The translations under genes and the position numbers were made by a program. A stretch of DNA of 64,000 nucleotides from an uncultured Eubacteriales bacterium (GTDB taxonomy: Bacteria; Bacillota; Clostridia; Tissierellales; Peptoniphilaceae): positions 197,644 through 261,643 of the forward strand of contig UQBO01000001.1 in the NCBI GenBank assembly GCA_900539225.1. The letters are read 5' to 3'. Positions 26,614 to 34,014 of the stretch are shown one piece after another (position 1 is the first letter of the stretch; the number at the start of each line of letters is the position of its first letter). Below the pieces are notes generated by a model. It was given only the letters and a program-made list of their open reading frames with translations, ran no database searches and was not told the origin of the DNA.

Positions 26614-28071
26614 TTATTTCTTTCTCTTAATCGTATTCATTATATCTCTTGCTACGGTTCTACCTATTTGATAAGTGAAGGCACTAAAGACTCTCTTTAA
26701 AATTTTATCTGCAGTACTTTCATTTCTCTTCTTTTGATTTTGCTTTGTTCTGTATTCTTTTTGTGCATCTTTTTCAGCTTTTTCAGCTTCCATTTCTTTA
26801 TTGATTTGGATGTATCTTTCACTAAGTATCTCATATGCTGATTCTCTGTCAATTGGCTCTTTGTACTTAGAGTTAAAATCTGAATTATTAACAATCTCAT
26901 TAAATACAGCTTCATCTATCATACCAATCTTTGACATAGGTGGCCTTATAAGAGTTATCTCAGCTATGGATGGCTCACCATCTTCATTAAGCGTAGAGAC
27001 CAAGGCTTCACCAGTTTTTAAATTCAGTATAGCTTTTTCGCTGTCAAAGTTTGGATTCTTCCTAAAACTATCAGCAGCATATTTAACATTCTTAATCTCA
27101 TTAGGAGTGTAGGCTCTTAAAGCATGTTCGATTCTGTTAGATAATTGGCTTAAAACTTCTTCAGGTATATCCTTAGGATTTTGCGTAACGAAGAAGATAC
27201 CAACACCTTTAGACCTTATAAGCTTGATAATAGTAACGATGTTTTCAAGCATCTTTTTATTTAAGTCTTTAAAAATTAAGTGAGCCTCATCTAAGAATAA
27301 TACCAGCTTTGGTTTATCAAGATCACCAACTTCATCAAGACTAGTAAATATTTGACTAAGTAGATAGATTACAACTGATTGATACATCTTTGAGTTAAGG
27401 TAGAGCTCTGTACAGTTGAGTATGTTTGCTGTGCCTTTTTCACCATTTTTCACTAATAAATCATCTACATCGAAAGATGGTTCACCAAAGAAGTCAATTG
27501 CTCCTTCATTTTCAAATCTAATAAGAGTTCTTTGTATAGCATTTATACTTTGCTTAGCAACATTGCCATATTTATTTGAAATATCACTAGAGAAGTCCGC
27601 CATATACTTAAGCATAATCTTTAGATCTTTAAAATCGATAAGCTTAAGCTCGTTCTCGTCGGCAATTTTATACATAACATCGATGACGCCGCTTTGCACA
27701 TCATTCAGCCCAAGCATCTTAGATAGTAGAACTGGACCTATATCTGTAACAGATGCTCTTAGCGGAACACCTTTTTTATATATATCAAAAATTTCAACAG
27801 GGAAGCTATCAACTTGGTAGTCATCTATACCAAGCTTAGCAAGTCTTTCATCAATCTTATCATTTCTCTCACCGTTTTCAGCTAGACTCATAATGTCGCC
27901 TTTAACATCGGTAATGAATGTGTTGATGCCGTCGTTATTTAGCATTTCACTAATTACTTTTAATGTAACAGTCTTACCAGTACCAGTCGCTCCTGCTATG
28001 ATGCCGTGTCTATTTAGCATCTTAGGGTTCAAATATACTTTTTCGTTCTCTCCACCTAGTAAATATTTCAT
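26614..28071 (-). CDS. HerA/YjgR-like ATPase (DUF853 family)
   Basis: This 485-residue ATPase has Walker A GATGTGKT at residues 27-34, a DVKGD segment (about 60-64), Walker B LFLDEAHL, and a sensor-like FFVTQNPKDIP. These match the HerA C-terminal/DUF853 family (YjgR), related to FtsK/HerA motors, whose cellular role is unclear. The C-terminal 60 residues are Lys/Glu-rich. The start is ATG 28071 after AGGTGA; a GTG five codons earlier is less likely. It is a single gene, divergent from the foldase gene and convergent with ileS. An extended -10 promoter lies at 28091-28096 on its strand. Confidence 0.85.
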   Translation of the reverse strand: MKYLLGGENEKVYLNPKMLNRHGIIAGATGTGKTVTLKVISEMLNNDGINTFITDVKGDIMSLAENGERNDKIDERLAKLGIDDYQVDSFPVEIFDIYKKGVPLRASVTDIGPVLLSKMLGLNDVQSGVIDVMYKIADENELKLIDFKDLKIMLKYMADFSSDISNKYGNVAKQSINAIQRTLIRFENEGAIDFFGEPSFDVDDLLVKNGEKGTANILNCTELYLNSKMYQSVVIYLLSQIFTSLDEVGDLDKPKLVLFLDEAHLIFKDLNKKMLENIVTIIKLIRSKGVGIFFVTQNPKDIPEEVLSQLSNRIEHALRAYTPNEIKNVKYAADSFRKNPNFDSEKAILNLKTGEALVSTLNEDGEPSIAEITLIRPPMSKIGMIDEAVFNEIVNNSDFNSKYKEPIDRESAYEILSERYIQINKEMEAEKAEKDAQKEYRTKQNQKKRNESTADKILKRVFSAFTYQIGRTVARDIMNTIKRKK

Positions 28072-28090
28072 AAAATCACCTCTCACAACT

Positions 28091-28096
28091 ATTATA
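28091..28096 (-). promoter_or_regulatory. Extended -10 element for the HerA-like gene
   Basis: On the minus strand TGT precedes TATAAT (plus-strand ATTATA at 28091-28096). The -35 is weak (TATTTT). The 5' leader would be only about 20 bases. Confidence 0.55.
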
Positions 28097-28122
28097 ACAC
28101 ATTTTCATCTTTAAAAATAGTC

Positions 28123-28151
28123 TTGCAAAATAATAATTTATATGATAATAT
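28123..28151 (+). promoter_or_regulatory. Promoter for the foldase operon
   Basis: TTGCAA at 28123-28128 and TAATAT at 28146-28151 are 17 bases apart; GATAAT at 28144-28149 is an alternative -10. The start codon lies 36 bases downstream. Confidence 0.55.
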
Positions 28152-28186
28152 AAATATGTGAAAGATTAAATTTTAAGGAGGATATT

Positions 28187-28939
28187 TTGGAAATAAATAA
28201 GGAAGTAGTCGCTAAAGTATGCGGCAAAGAAATTAAAAAAGAAGACGTTGTAAACTTTGCAAATATGCTTGGACCACAACTAACTATGCAGTTCCAATCA
28301 AAGGACGGAGTTAAAAAATTAGTTGAAGAGATGGTTAATCAAGCGATGTTATATAATAATGCTATCGATGAAAAACTAGACGAGAGTGAAGAGTATAAAG
28401 CTGAGATGGCAAAGGCTAAAGAAAATATCTTAACTAATATAGCTTTTAAAAAGGCTCTTGAATGTGAAGAAGCGACAGATGAAGAACTTAAAAACTATTA
28501 TAACGAATTTAAGGATGAATTTTCTGAACCTGAATCAAGATCTGCTAGCCATATCTTAGTTGATAATGAAGATAAAGCAAAGGATATCAAGGCTAAAATT
28601 GATAAGGGCGAGGACTTTGCAAGCCTTGCTCAAGAACACTCTGCATGCCCATCTAAGGCTAATAGTGGAGACTTAGGTACATTCCATAGAGGACAAATGG
28701 TTAAGGAATTTGACGACAAGGTATTCTCAATGAAGCTTGGAGAAGTTTCTGAGCCAGTTAAGACTCAATTTGGCTATCATATAATCAAGTTAAATAAGAT
28801 TAATGATGCAAAAGCTAGATCATTTGATGAAGTTAAAGATGAAGTGCGTGCTCATGTTATGCAAATTAAACAAATGAACGCATTTAAGGCAGTAATTGAC
28901 AGCTTAAAGGATAAATACAAACCAGAAATATTTGTTTAA
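28187..28939 (+). CDS. PpiC/parvulin-type peptidyl-prolyl isomerase, apparently cytoplasmic
   Basis: This 250-residue foldase has an N-terminal SurA-like helical region (about 1-110), a parvulin domain (about 115-205; ASHILV, GDLGTFHRGQMVKEFD, VKTQFGYHIIKL) and a helical tail. Unlike PrsA foldases it has no signal peptide or lipobox, so it should work in the cytosol. The start is TTG 28187, with a perfect AGGAGG nine bases ahead. It leads an operon running through the RelA/SpoT-domain and DUF1292 genes. Confidence 0.9.
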   Translation: MEINKEVVAKVCGKEIKKEDVVNFANMLGPQLTMQFQSKDGVKKLVEEMVNQAMLYNNAIDEKLDESEEYKAEMAKAKENILTNIAFKKALECEEATDEELKNYYNEFKDEFSEPESRSASHILVDNEDKAKDIKAKIDKGEDFASLAQEHSACPSKANSGDLGTFHRGQMVKEFDDKVFSMKLGEVSEPVKTQFGYHIIKLNKINDAKARSFDEVKDEVRAHVMQIKQMNAFKAVIDSLKDKYKPEIFV

Positions 28940-28958
28940 TGAAAGGATATGAGAGCTG

Positions 28959-30296
28959 ATGAGGCTTGAATTATTTGATTTTATTGATGACACTATAGAT
29001 TTACTTGAAGAAAATAATGATAAATTGGAAGAAGTATTAGAGATTTTGGAAAATTTCTTTACTAATACATTCTGTGCTAAGGATCACTTTCTAGCTGCTA
29101 GAGGCAGAGTTAAGGAAGCTACTTCACTTAGAGAGAAGATACTTAGAAACAATTTATACACTGAGTACAAGACGCCAGAGAACCTTATGGAGAACATCTC
29201 AGATATCATAGGTGTTAGAATTGAATGTAGGTTCATTGACGACGAAAAGAAAATTTATAGAGACTTACTAAACTTATTCAATTATAAAGAGGACAGGGGA
29301 TACTACTCAAGCCATATCAATAAAAAGATATATCTAAAGCTATCTGAAGAGCAGCCACAATTACAAAAGAATGGTTTTGAGATCTACAAGATAGATGGCA
29401 AGTATGTTGATGATGACGGCAAGAAGATTCACTTTGAGCTTCAAATAAAGTCACTAGTCAATGTATTCTGGGGAGACATAGACCACAAAGTCCTATATAA
29501 GAACTACAACTACGTACTTACAGAAGATTTCTTTATAGACATCATGGCAACTATTAAGGATAATTTAACTATGGTTGATAGACAGCTTATGAGTGTTTAT
29601 AACCATCTTAATAGGTCTGACTCAAGTGTGCAGGTTAATAAGAAGAAGCAACTTGTTAAGCTTGTATCAAAGACTATACACGATATATTTAAATCAAAGG
29701 TTAAGAGCGATTTAGGTTATATTATTGACTACAAGGACTCCTGCGACATGATTAGCGAGTACTTATTTATGAAGGCTCAAAGAAAATCTGCTAAAGATAT
29801 ATCACAAGAGTTTGTTGATTTAGTAGGAAGATTATCAGATATACAGGAAAATCTTGGCCCTATAACAAACTATATAGAGTTTGAGAGAAAGCCTGTGTTT
29901 AACGATACTTTCACTCAAAGCTTAGGTGACGAAATACTAAAACTTATAAATACTGATTTTAAGTGGAATTTATTCTTTAGGATAATATTTATTATTGAAA
30001 AGGGTACTAATGTTGAAGACTTTGAAGGCTTCATAATATTCTTAAGATACAAGTTCTATGAATCAGTTGCTCTAAGCATTAGAAATAAGGATATGTCAAA
30101 GGAAGAGAAAGAGTTTATAATTAACTACTACCTTGATCAAATAAGCTATGATTTTAAGAAAAAACCCGAACTTTCATTTATAACTGATGAAAATATTAAC
30201 GAAATTAATAAAAATATTAGTCTCGAATTAGTTAATATATCTAATTTTGAGGACTTTTCCGAACAAATTTTAGAAAGAGGAGAAACAGATGAGTAA
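28959..30296 (+). CDS. RelA/SpoT-domain protein with uncharacterised C-terminal half
   Basis: The N-terminal half (about residues 1-210) matches the (p)ppGpp synthetase fold: RVKEATSLREKI, DIIGVRI, GYYSSH and ELQIKS followed by WGDIDHKVLYK. These key motifs look intact, so synthesis from GTP/GDP and ATP is plausible. There is no HD hydrolase, TGS or ACT domain. The C-terminal half (about 215-445) is helical and not recognised. At 445 residues it is much longer than RelP/RelQ small synthetases. The start has only a weak local site (GAGAG). It overlaps the DUF1292 gene by eight bases. Confidence 0.8.
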   Translation: MRLELFDFIDDTIDLLEENNDKLEEVLEILENFFTNTFCAKDHFLAARGRVKEATSLREKILRNNLYTEYKTPENLMENISDIIGVRIECRFIDDEKKIYRDLLNLFNYKEDRGYYSSHINKKIYLKLSEEQPQLQKNGFEIYKIDGKYVDDDGKKIHFELQIKSLVNVFWGDIDHKVLYKNYNYVLTEDFFIDIMATIKDNLTMVDRQLMSVYNHLNRSDSSVQVNKKKQLVKLVSKTIHDIFKSKVKSDLGYIIDYKDSCDMISEYLFMKAQRKSAKDISQEFVDLVGRLSDIQENLGPITNYIEFERKPVFNDTFTQSLGDEILKLINTDFKWNLFFRIIFIIEKGTNVEDFEGFIIFLRYKFYESVALSIRNKDMSKEEKEFIINYYLDQISYDFKKKPELSFITDENINEINKNISLELVNISNFEDFSEQILERGETDE

Positions 30297-30639
30297 AGAT
30301 AAAGATTTTATTGACGAACACGATTGCTGCTGCCACGACGAAGACTGCGGCTGCGGACATGATCACGAACATGATGATTGCGACTGTGAAGACACAATGA
30401 TCATCACTTTAGATGACGGAACAGAGCTTGAATGCGCTGTACTTGATCTATTTAATTACAAAGGAGACGACTACATTTTCTTGTTCCCACTAGACGTAGA
30501 AGAGGAAGAAGAGTACGTTTATCCTTATAAGTACATCGAGCATGAAAATGATGTCGATGTTGAACTAGAAGTCGTAGATGACGCAATCATAGACGAACTT
30601 ATGGAAGAATTTTATAATAAAAACGAGGTAGATGAGTAA
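30289..30639 (+). CDS. DUF1292 protein with Cys/His-rich N terminus
   Basis: This 116-residue protein has a DUF1292 domain from about residue 36 (TMIITLDDGTELEC, FNYKGDDYIFLFPLD) and an acidic C terminus. The first 35 residues contain seven cysteines and five histidines in CCCH, CGCGHDHEH and CDCED clusters, which looks like a metal-binding extension. DUF1292 function is unknown; family members are widespread small Firmicute proteins often near ruvX/alaS. Here it links the RelA/SpoT-domain gene and the radical SAM gene, overlapping both by eight bases. AGAGGAG precedes the ATG. Confidence 0.88.
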   Translation: MSKDKDFIDEHDCCCHDEDCGCGHDHEHDDCDCEDTMIITLDDGTELECAVLDLFNYKGDDYIFLFPLDVEEEEEYVYPYKYIEHENDVDVELEVVDDAIIDELMEEFYNKNEVDE

Positions 30640-31591
30640 TATTATAAGCTTTGAGGAAGAGAAAAAACTCTATAGAGTCTACTCGGAGTACTTAAGAAAT
30701 AAATTTCACACTAAGGTTTATAAGCTTCCTATCAGTCTAAACATAACTTGTCCCAATAGAGACGGATCAAAGGCTTATGGCGGCTGCATCTTTTGCACAG
30801 CAGAGGGAGGCAGCTTTGAGAATTTGTCTAATAAACTATCTGTTAAAGAGCAGATTGAGCAAAACAAGATAAATATCACGAAGAACCATAAGGCTACTAA
30901 GTTCATAGCTTATTTCCAAAACTTTTCTAATACTTATATGCCACTAGATCAGTTTAAGGAAAATATTATGAACGCGATTCAGGAAGATGTTGTTGGAATT
31001 AACATATCGACAAGGCCTGATTTAATCTTTGATGATTACATGAAGTTTTTGAAGGATGTAAAGGATGAGTATAATCTTGAGATAACTGTTGAACTGGGCT
31101 TACAGAGCTCAAATGATGAGACGCTTAAGATATTAAACCGTTGTCATAGTACTAATGACTATATCAATGCATGTCAAACATTATCAAAGTACGGAATAAG
31201 AAAGGCAGCTCACTTGATACTTGATTTGCCATGGGATAGCGTAGAAGACATATATAATGACGCTAGGCTCATTAACATGACAAAGACGGATGAAGTAAAA
31301 CTTCATAGCTTATACATAATGGAAGGTACTAAGATAGCCCAGATGTATAAAGCTCATGAGTTTAAACTATTAAACAGAGAAGACTATGTAGATAGAGTAG
31401 AAATTTTCTTAACTCATATAAAAGATGATATAATTATACAAAGATTGGTCGGAAGATCCGATGAAGAGGGAACGATTCATTGCAACTGGGGCGAATCTTG
31501 GTGGAGAATAAAAGATTCCATATTAGAACAAATGAAAAGAAAATCAAATTACCAAGGTAAATATTTTAAGGAGGATGATTTTTATGGTTAA
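30632..31591 (+). CDS. TIGR01212 family radical SAM protein
   Basis: This 319-residue radical SAM protein belongs to the YhcC/TIGR01212 family. The cluster-binding cysteines are C40, C52 and C55 (CPNRDG...GGCIFC), a spacing wider than the usual CxxxCxxC. Family features such as FQNFSNTY, ISTRPD and ELGLQS are present. The reaction is unknown; resemblance to Elp3-like folds has led to suggestions of RNA modification. It overlaps DUF1292 by eight bases and the next P-loop gene by eight, so these are translated together. Confidence 0.9.
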   Translation: MSNIISFEEEKKLYRVYSEYLRNKFHTKVYKLPISLNITCPNRDGSKAYGGCIFCTAEGGSFENLSNKLSVKEQIEQNKINITKNHKATKFIAYFQNFSNTYMPLDQFKENIMNAIQEDVVGINISTRPDLIFDDYMKFLKDVKDEYNLEITVELGLQSSNDETLKILNRCHSTNDYINACQTLSKYGIRKAAHLILDLPWDSVEDIYNDARLINMTKTDEVKLHSLYIMEGTKIAQMYKAHEFKLLNREDYVDRVEIFLTHIKDDIIIQRLVGRSDEEGTIHCNWGESWWRIKDSILEQMKRKSNYQGKYFKEDDFYG

Positions 31592-32003
31592 ATTAATCTT
31601 AGGAGCAAAAGGTGCAGGAAAGACTAAGTGGTTAATCAATGGTGCTAACGATGACATTAAGTCAGGTAACGGCAACATTACGTTCTTAGATGTTGAGGAC
31701 GAACACATATTTTCTCTAGACACTAACGTTAGACTTATTAACTTAAGCGACTACAGTGTAAATTCTATTGAAAAGTTCTATGGCTTCTTGCTTGGAATGC
31801 TATCTATGGACTTCGACCTAGAAAAAATTTATATCGACAGTATTTATAAGATTATCGATATTAAGAAAGAAGATTTAAAATGCTTAGTAAAGAATTTAGA
31901 TGAAATTTCTGAAAAGCATGATGTAGACATACTTATCAACGTTGACTACGTAGCTGATGAAGTAGACAGTGACTTAAGGAGTTATGTAGAAGAAGTTAAA
32001 TAA
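31584..32003 (+). CDS. Small P-loop protein of unknown function
   Basis: This 139-residue protein has an N-terminal Walker A GAKGAGKT (residues 7-14) and a possible Walker B in KIYIDSIYK. It looks like a minimal ATP/GTP-binding fold without a recognisable partner domain. It is sometimes annotated as PilT-like, but no such similarity is evident beyond the P loop. The ATG at 31584 follows AAGGAGG; an in-frame ATG at 31575 has no site. It lies 17 bases upstream of the next gene, in the same operon. Confidence 0.75.
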   Translation: MVKLILGAKGAGKTKWLINGANDDIKSGNGNITFLDVEDEHIFSLDTNVRLINLSDYSVNSIEKFYGFLLGMLSMDFDLEKIYIDSIYKIIDIKKEDLKCLVKNLDEISEKHDVDILINVDYVADEVDSDLRSYVEEVK

Positions 32004-32020
32004 TTAGAAAGTGGTATTTA

Positions 32021-32572
32021 ATGCTTTATGTAAAGAGGAAGAATCTTTTTGAGGTATTTTTAGAGAAGAGACATTCTTTGATCATACAGTTCAACAACGG
32101 TGACTTGACGAAGAAGGAGTTTCTTCAAGAGAATTTCAATTTTATTACTAGTCTAAACATCAAACCTTTTATTAAGATTGATTCATTTGAAAAGGGCATG
32201 TTTAACTACCAATACTATAACTCACTTGCTAAATATTATCTGATGCTTGCAAACGAGATAAAAAACACAAACAAGCACAAAAAGTACTTTGTTGAGTACA
32301 AAAATACTGGGCTAAGTTTGTATCATCAAAAAGATTTAACGACTATAAGCATACTAAGGCTGGTTGACTTTGAGAATGTTGATGCGTACTACGTTAAAAC
32401 AAATTCAAAGTTCTTAAATGGCAAGCTTTATGAGATAGTCTTAAGTGACTATAATGAAGCAATCTTCCATTCGAAAGCTTTGTGGCTTGTAGACATTTTG
32501 AGAGAGAAGAACGTTTTTAGTGAAAAGAAGAAAGAGTCGGTAATAGATTCGTATATAAATAAACTCTACTAG
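32021..32572 (+). CDS. Conserved hypothetical, possibly DUF6648-like
   Basis: This 183-residue protein has no signal or membrane segment. It is rich in aromatic and basic residues and looks helical. Its opening (YVKRKNLFEVFLEKRHSLI) and general features recall the Firmicute family DUF6648, but I cannot confirm this. It closes the operon that begins at the foldase gene, and the stop codon lies inside the terminator stem. The ribosome site is weak (AAGTGG). Confidence 0.65.
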   Translation: MLYVKRKNLFEVFLEKRHSLIIQFNNGDLTKKEFLQENFNFITSLNIKPFIKIDSFEKGMFNYQYYNSLAKYYLMLANEIKNTNKHKKYFVEYKNTGLSLYHQKDLTTISILRLVDFENVDAYYVKTNSKFLNGKLYEIVLSDYNEAIFHSKALWLVDILREKNVFSEKKKESVIDSYINKLY

Positions 32573-32593
32573 TTTTAGTAGAGTTTGTTTTTT
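32561..32593 (+). terminator. Terminator overlapping the operon end
   Basis: AAACTCTACT (32561-32570) and AGTAGAGTTT (32577-32586) form a 10-bp stem followed by GTTTTTT. The stop codon TAG begins in the 5' arm. Confidence 0.88.
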
Positions 32594-32608
32594 ATATTGA
32601 CTTTTCTA

Positions 32609-33379
32609 TTAGAATAGAATTTGCTCTCTATCGTTAAAGAAAGCTTTGTATGCAAGCGAAGTAAATATGCTTGTAGTGATACCGACAGTGCCGACTATGG
32701 CTATCATGATCGTTATTTGATATAGTATAGCAGACATCGGGTCTGTGCCAGATAGTATTTGTCCAGTCATCATGCCAGGCAAAAGCACTATGCCCATGCC
32801 GAGCATTGAGTTAAGTGTCGGTAGTATGGCTGAGCTAAATGCTTTTCTCGATATTCTTAACACAGCATCCTTAGGTTTTGCACCAAGCATAAGTGCCGAC
32901 TCAATCGTATCTCTTTGATCATTAAGAGAATTTTTATAAGAGTTAATCGCAAGACTCATGCCTGTCATTGTATTACCGATAAGCATTCCTGAGATAGTTA
33001 TGAAATACCTTGGGTCGTACCATGGTCTAACGCCTACAACGACTATGATGTAGTAGAATATTGACACTAAACTTGATCCTATAAAGCATATTGCTATAAG
33101 CTCTTTAAGCTTGATAGATTTAACCTTGCTTCTTTTGTATACATTAAATATTGCAAACGCTTCCATAATTATAAGTATCAAAATTGTTATCCATGGACTA
33201 TCGCTCTTTAGAATGTATTTTAGTAAGTAGCCTGTTATAATTAATTGGATTGTCATTCTTAGTGAAGCGACTATGATTAGTCCTTGATTTGATAGACCCT
33301 TTATCTTTGAAATTACTAGCAGTACTATGATAAATACAAAAGATAGGGAGAGCTGTAATATTGAAATTTCAGTTAACAT
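32609..33379 (-). CDS. fetB: FetB-like ABC transporter permease (UPF0014)
   Basis: This 256-residue polytopic protein matches the FetB/YbbM family, with about seven membrane helices and the segments ASLRMTIQLIITGYLL and PWYDPRYFITISGMLIGNTMTG in part. FetAB in E. coli exports iron and protects against oxidative stress; metal specificity here is not proven. The start is ATG 33379 with GGAGGCC upstream. The upstream frame extension (MRRLRRPS) lies over the fetA end and is rejected. It is last in a minus-strand operon with abc-f and fetA. Confidence 0.88.
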   Translation of the reverse strand: MLTEISILQLSLSFVFIIVLLVISKIKGLSNQGLIIVASLRMTIQLIITGYLLKYILKSDSPWITILILIIMEAFAIFNVYKRSKVKSIKLKELIAICFIGSSLVSIFYYIIVVVGVRPWYDPRYFITISGMLIGNTMTGMSLAINSYKNSLNDQRDTIESALMLGAKPKDAVLRISRKAFSSAILPTLNSMLGMGIVLLPGMMTGQILSGTDPMSAILYQITIMIAIVGTVGITTSIFTSLAYKAFFNDREQILF

Positions 33380-33380
33380 A

Positions 33381-34013
33381 CTAGGCCTCCTTAATCGTCG
33401 CAATCTTATTCTTGATGCTAATCACTTGATCAGCAAGGGAGAATATTTTTTCTGAGTGCGATACAATAATTATCTTCTTATCTCTTTCTTTTAAGTACTT
33501 AATCACATTACTTATAAGCTTGTATTCGGTCTTTTCATCAAGTGAGGATGTTGGCTCGTCAAATAGATAGACTTCAGCATCCATTGCCAAGACCCTCGCT
33601 ATCGATAGTCTAGTCTTTTCTCCGCCAGAGAAGTCCTTTGGATTATCATTAAGATCTTTATCAAGCAAAACTATATCAAGCAGTTCTTTTAGTTTCGCAT
33701 CATCAAGAGCGTCTATACCACTGAATTTTCTAGCTATATTTAAATTGTATCTCACATCGCCTTCGAAGATAGCGGGGAATTGAGACTGCATAATAACTTT
33801 TCTTCTTAATTCATGTGCTTTATATGTCTTAATATTGTCGCCTTTGTATAAAATATCGCCGCTATCAGGGCTTATAAGGTCATCAAGCATTTTTAAGAGA
33901 GTAGATTTACCGCTGCCACTCGGACCCATAATCATAGTTAGGCCATTATCATCAATAGACAGATGCTCTATGCTAAGAATATCTTTGAATTTTATATTTT
34001 TTAGTTCAAACAT
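33381..34013 (-). CDS. fetA: FetA-like ABC transporter ATP-binding protein
   Basis: This compact 210-residue ABC ATPase has Walker A GPSGSGKST (about residues 31-39), a Q-loop in MQSQFPAIFEGDV, the signature FSGGEKTRLSIARVL, and Walker B VYLFDEPTSSLD. It pairs with fetB, whose start lies right at its end. The segment FPAIFEGDV after the Q loop is typical of FetA. It follows the ABC-F gene by one base, so expression is probably coupled to it. Confidence 0.9.
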   Translation of the reverse strand: MFELKNIKFKDILSIEHLSIDDNGLTMIMGPSGSGKSTLLKMLDDLISPDSGDILYKGDNIKTYKAHELRRKVIMQSQFPAIFEGDVRYNLNIARKFSGIDALDDAKLKELLDIVLLDKDLNDNPKDFSGGEKTRLSIARVLAMDAEVYLFDEPTSSLDEKTEYKLISNVIKYLKERDKKIIIVSHSEKIFSLADQVISIKNKIATIKEA

Positions 34014-34014
34014 C

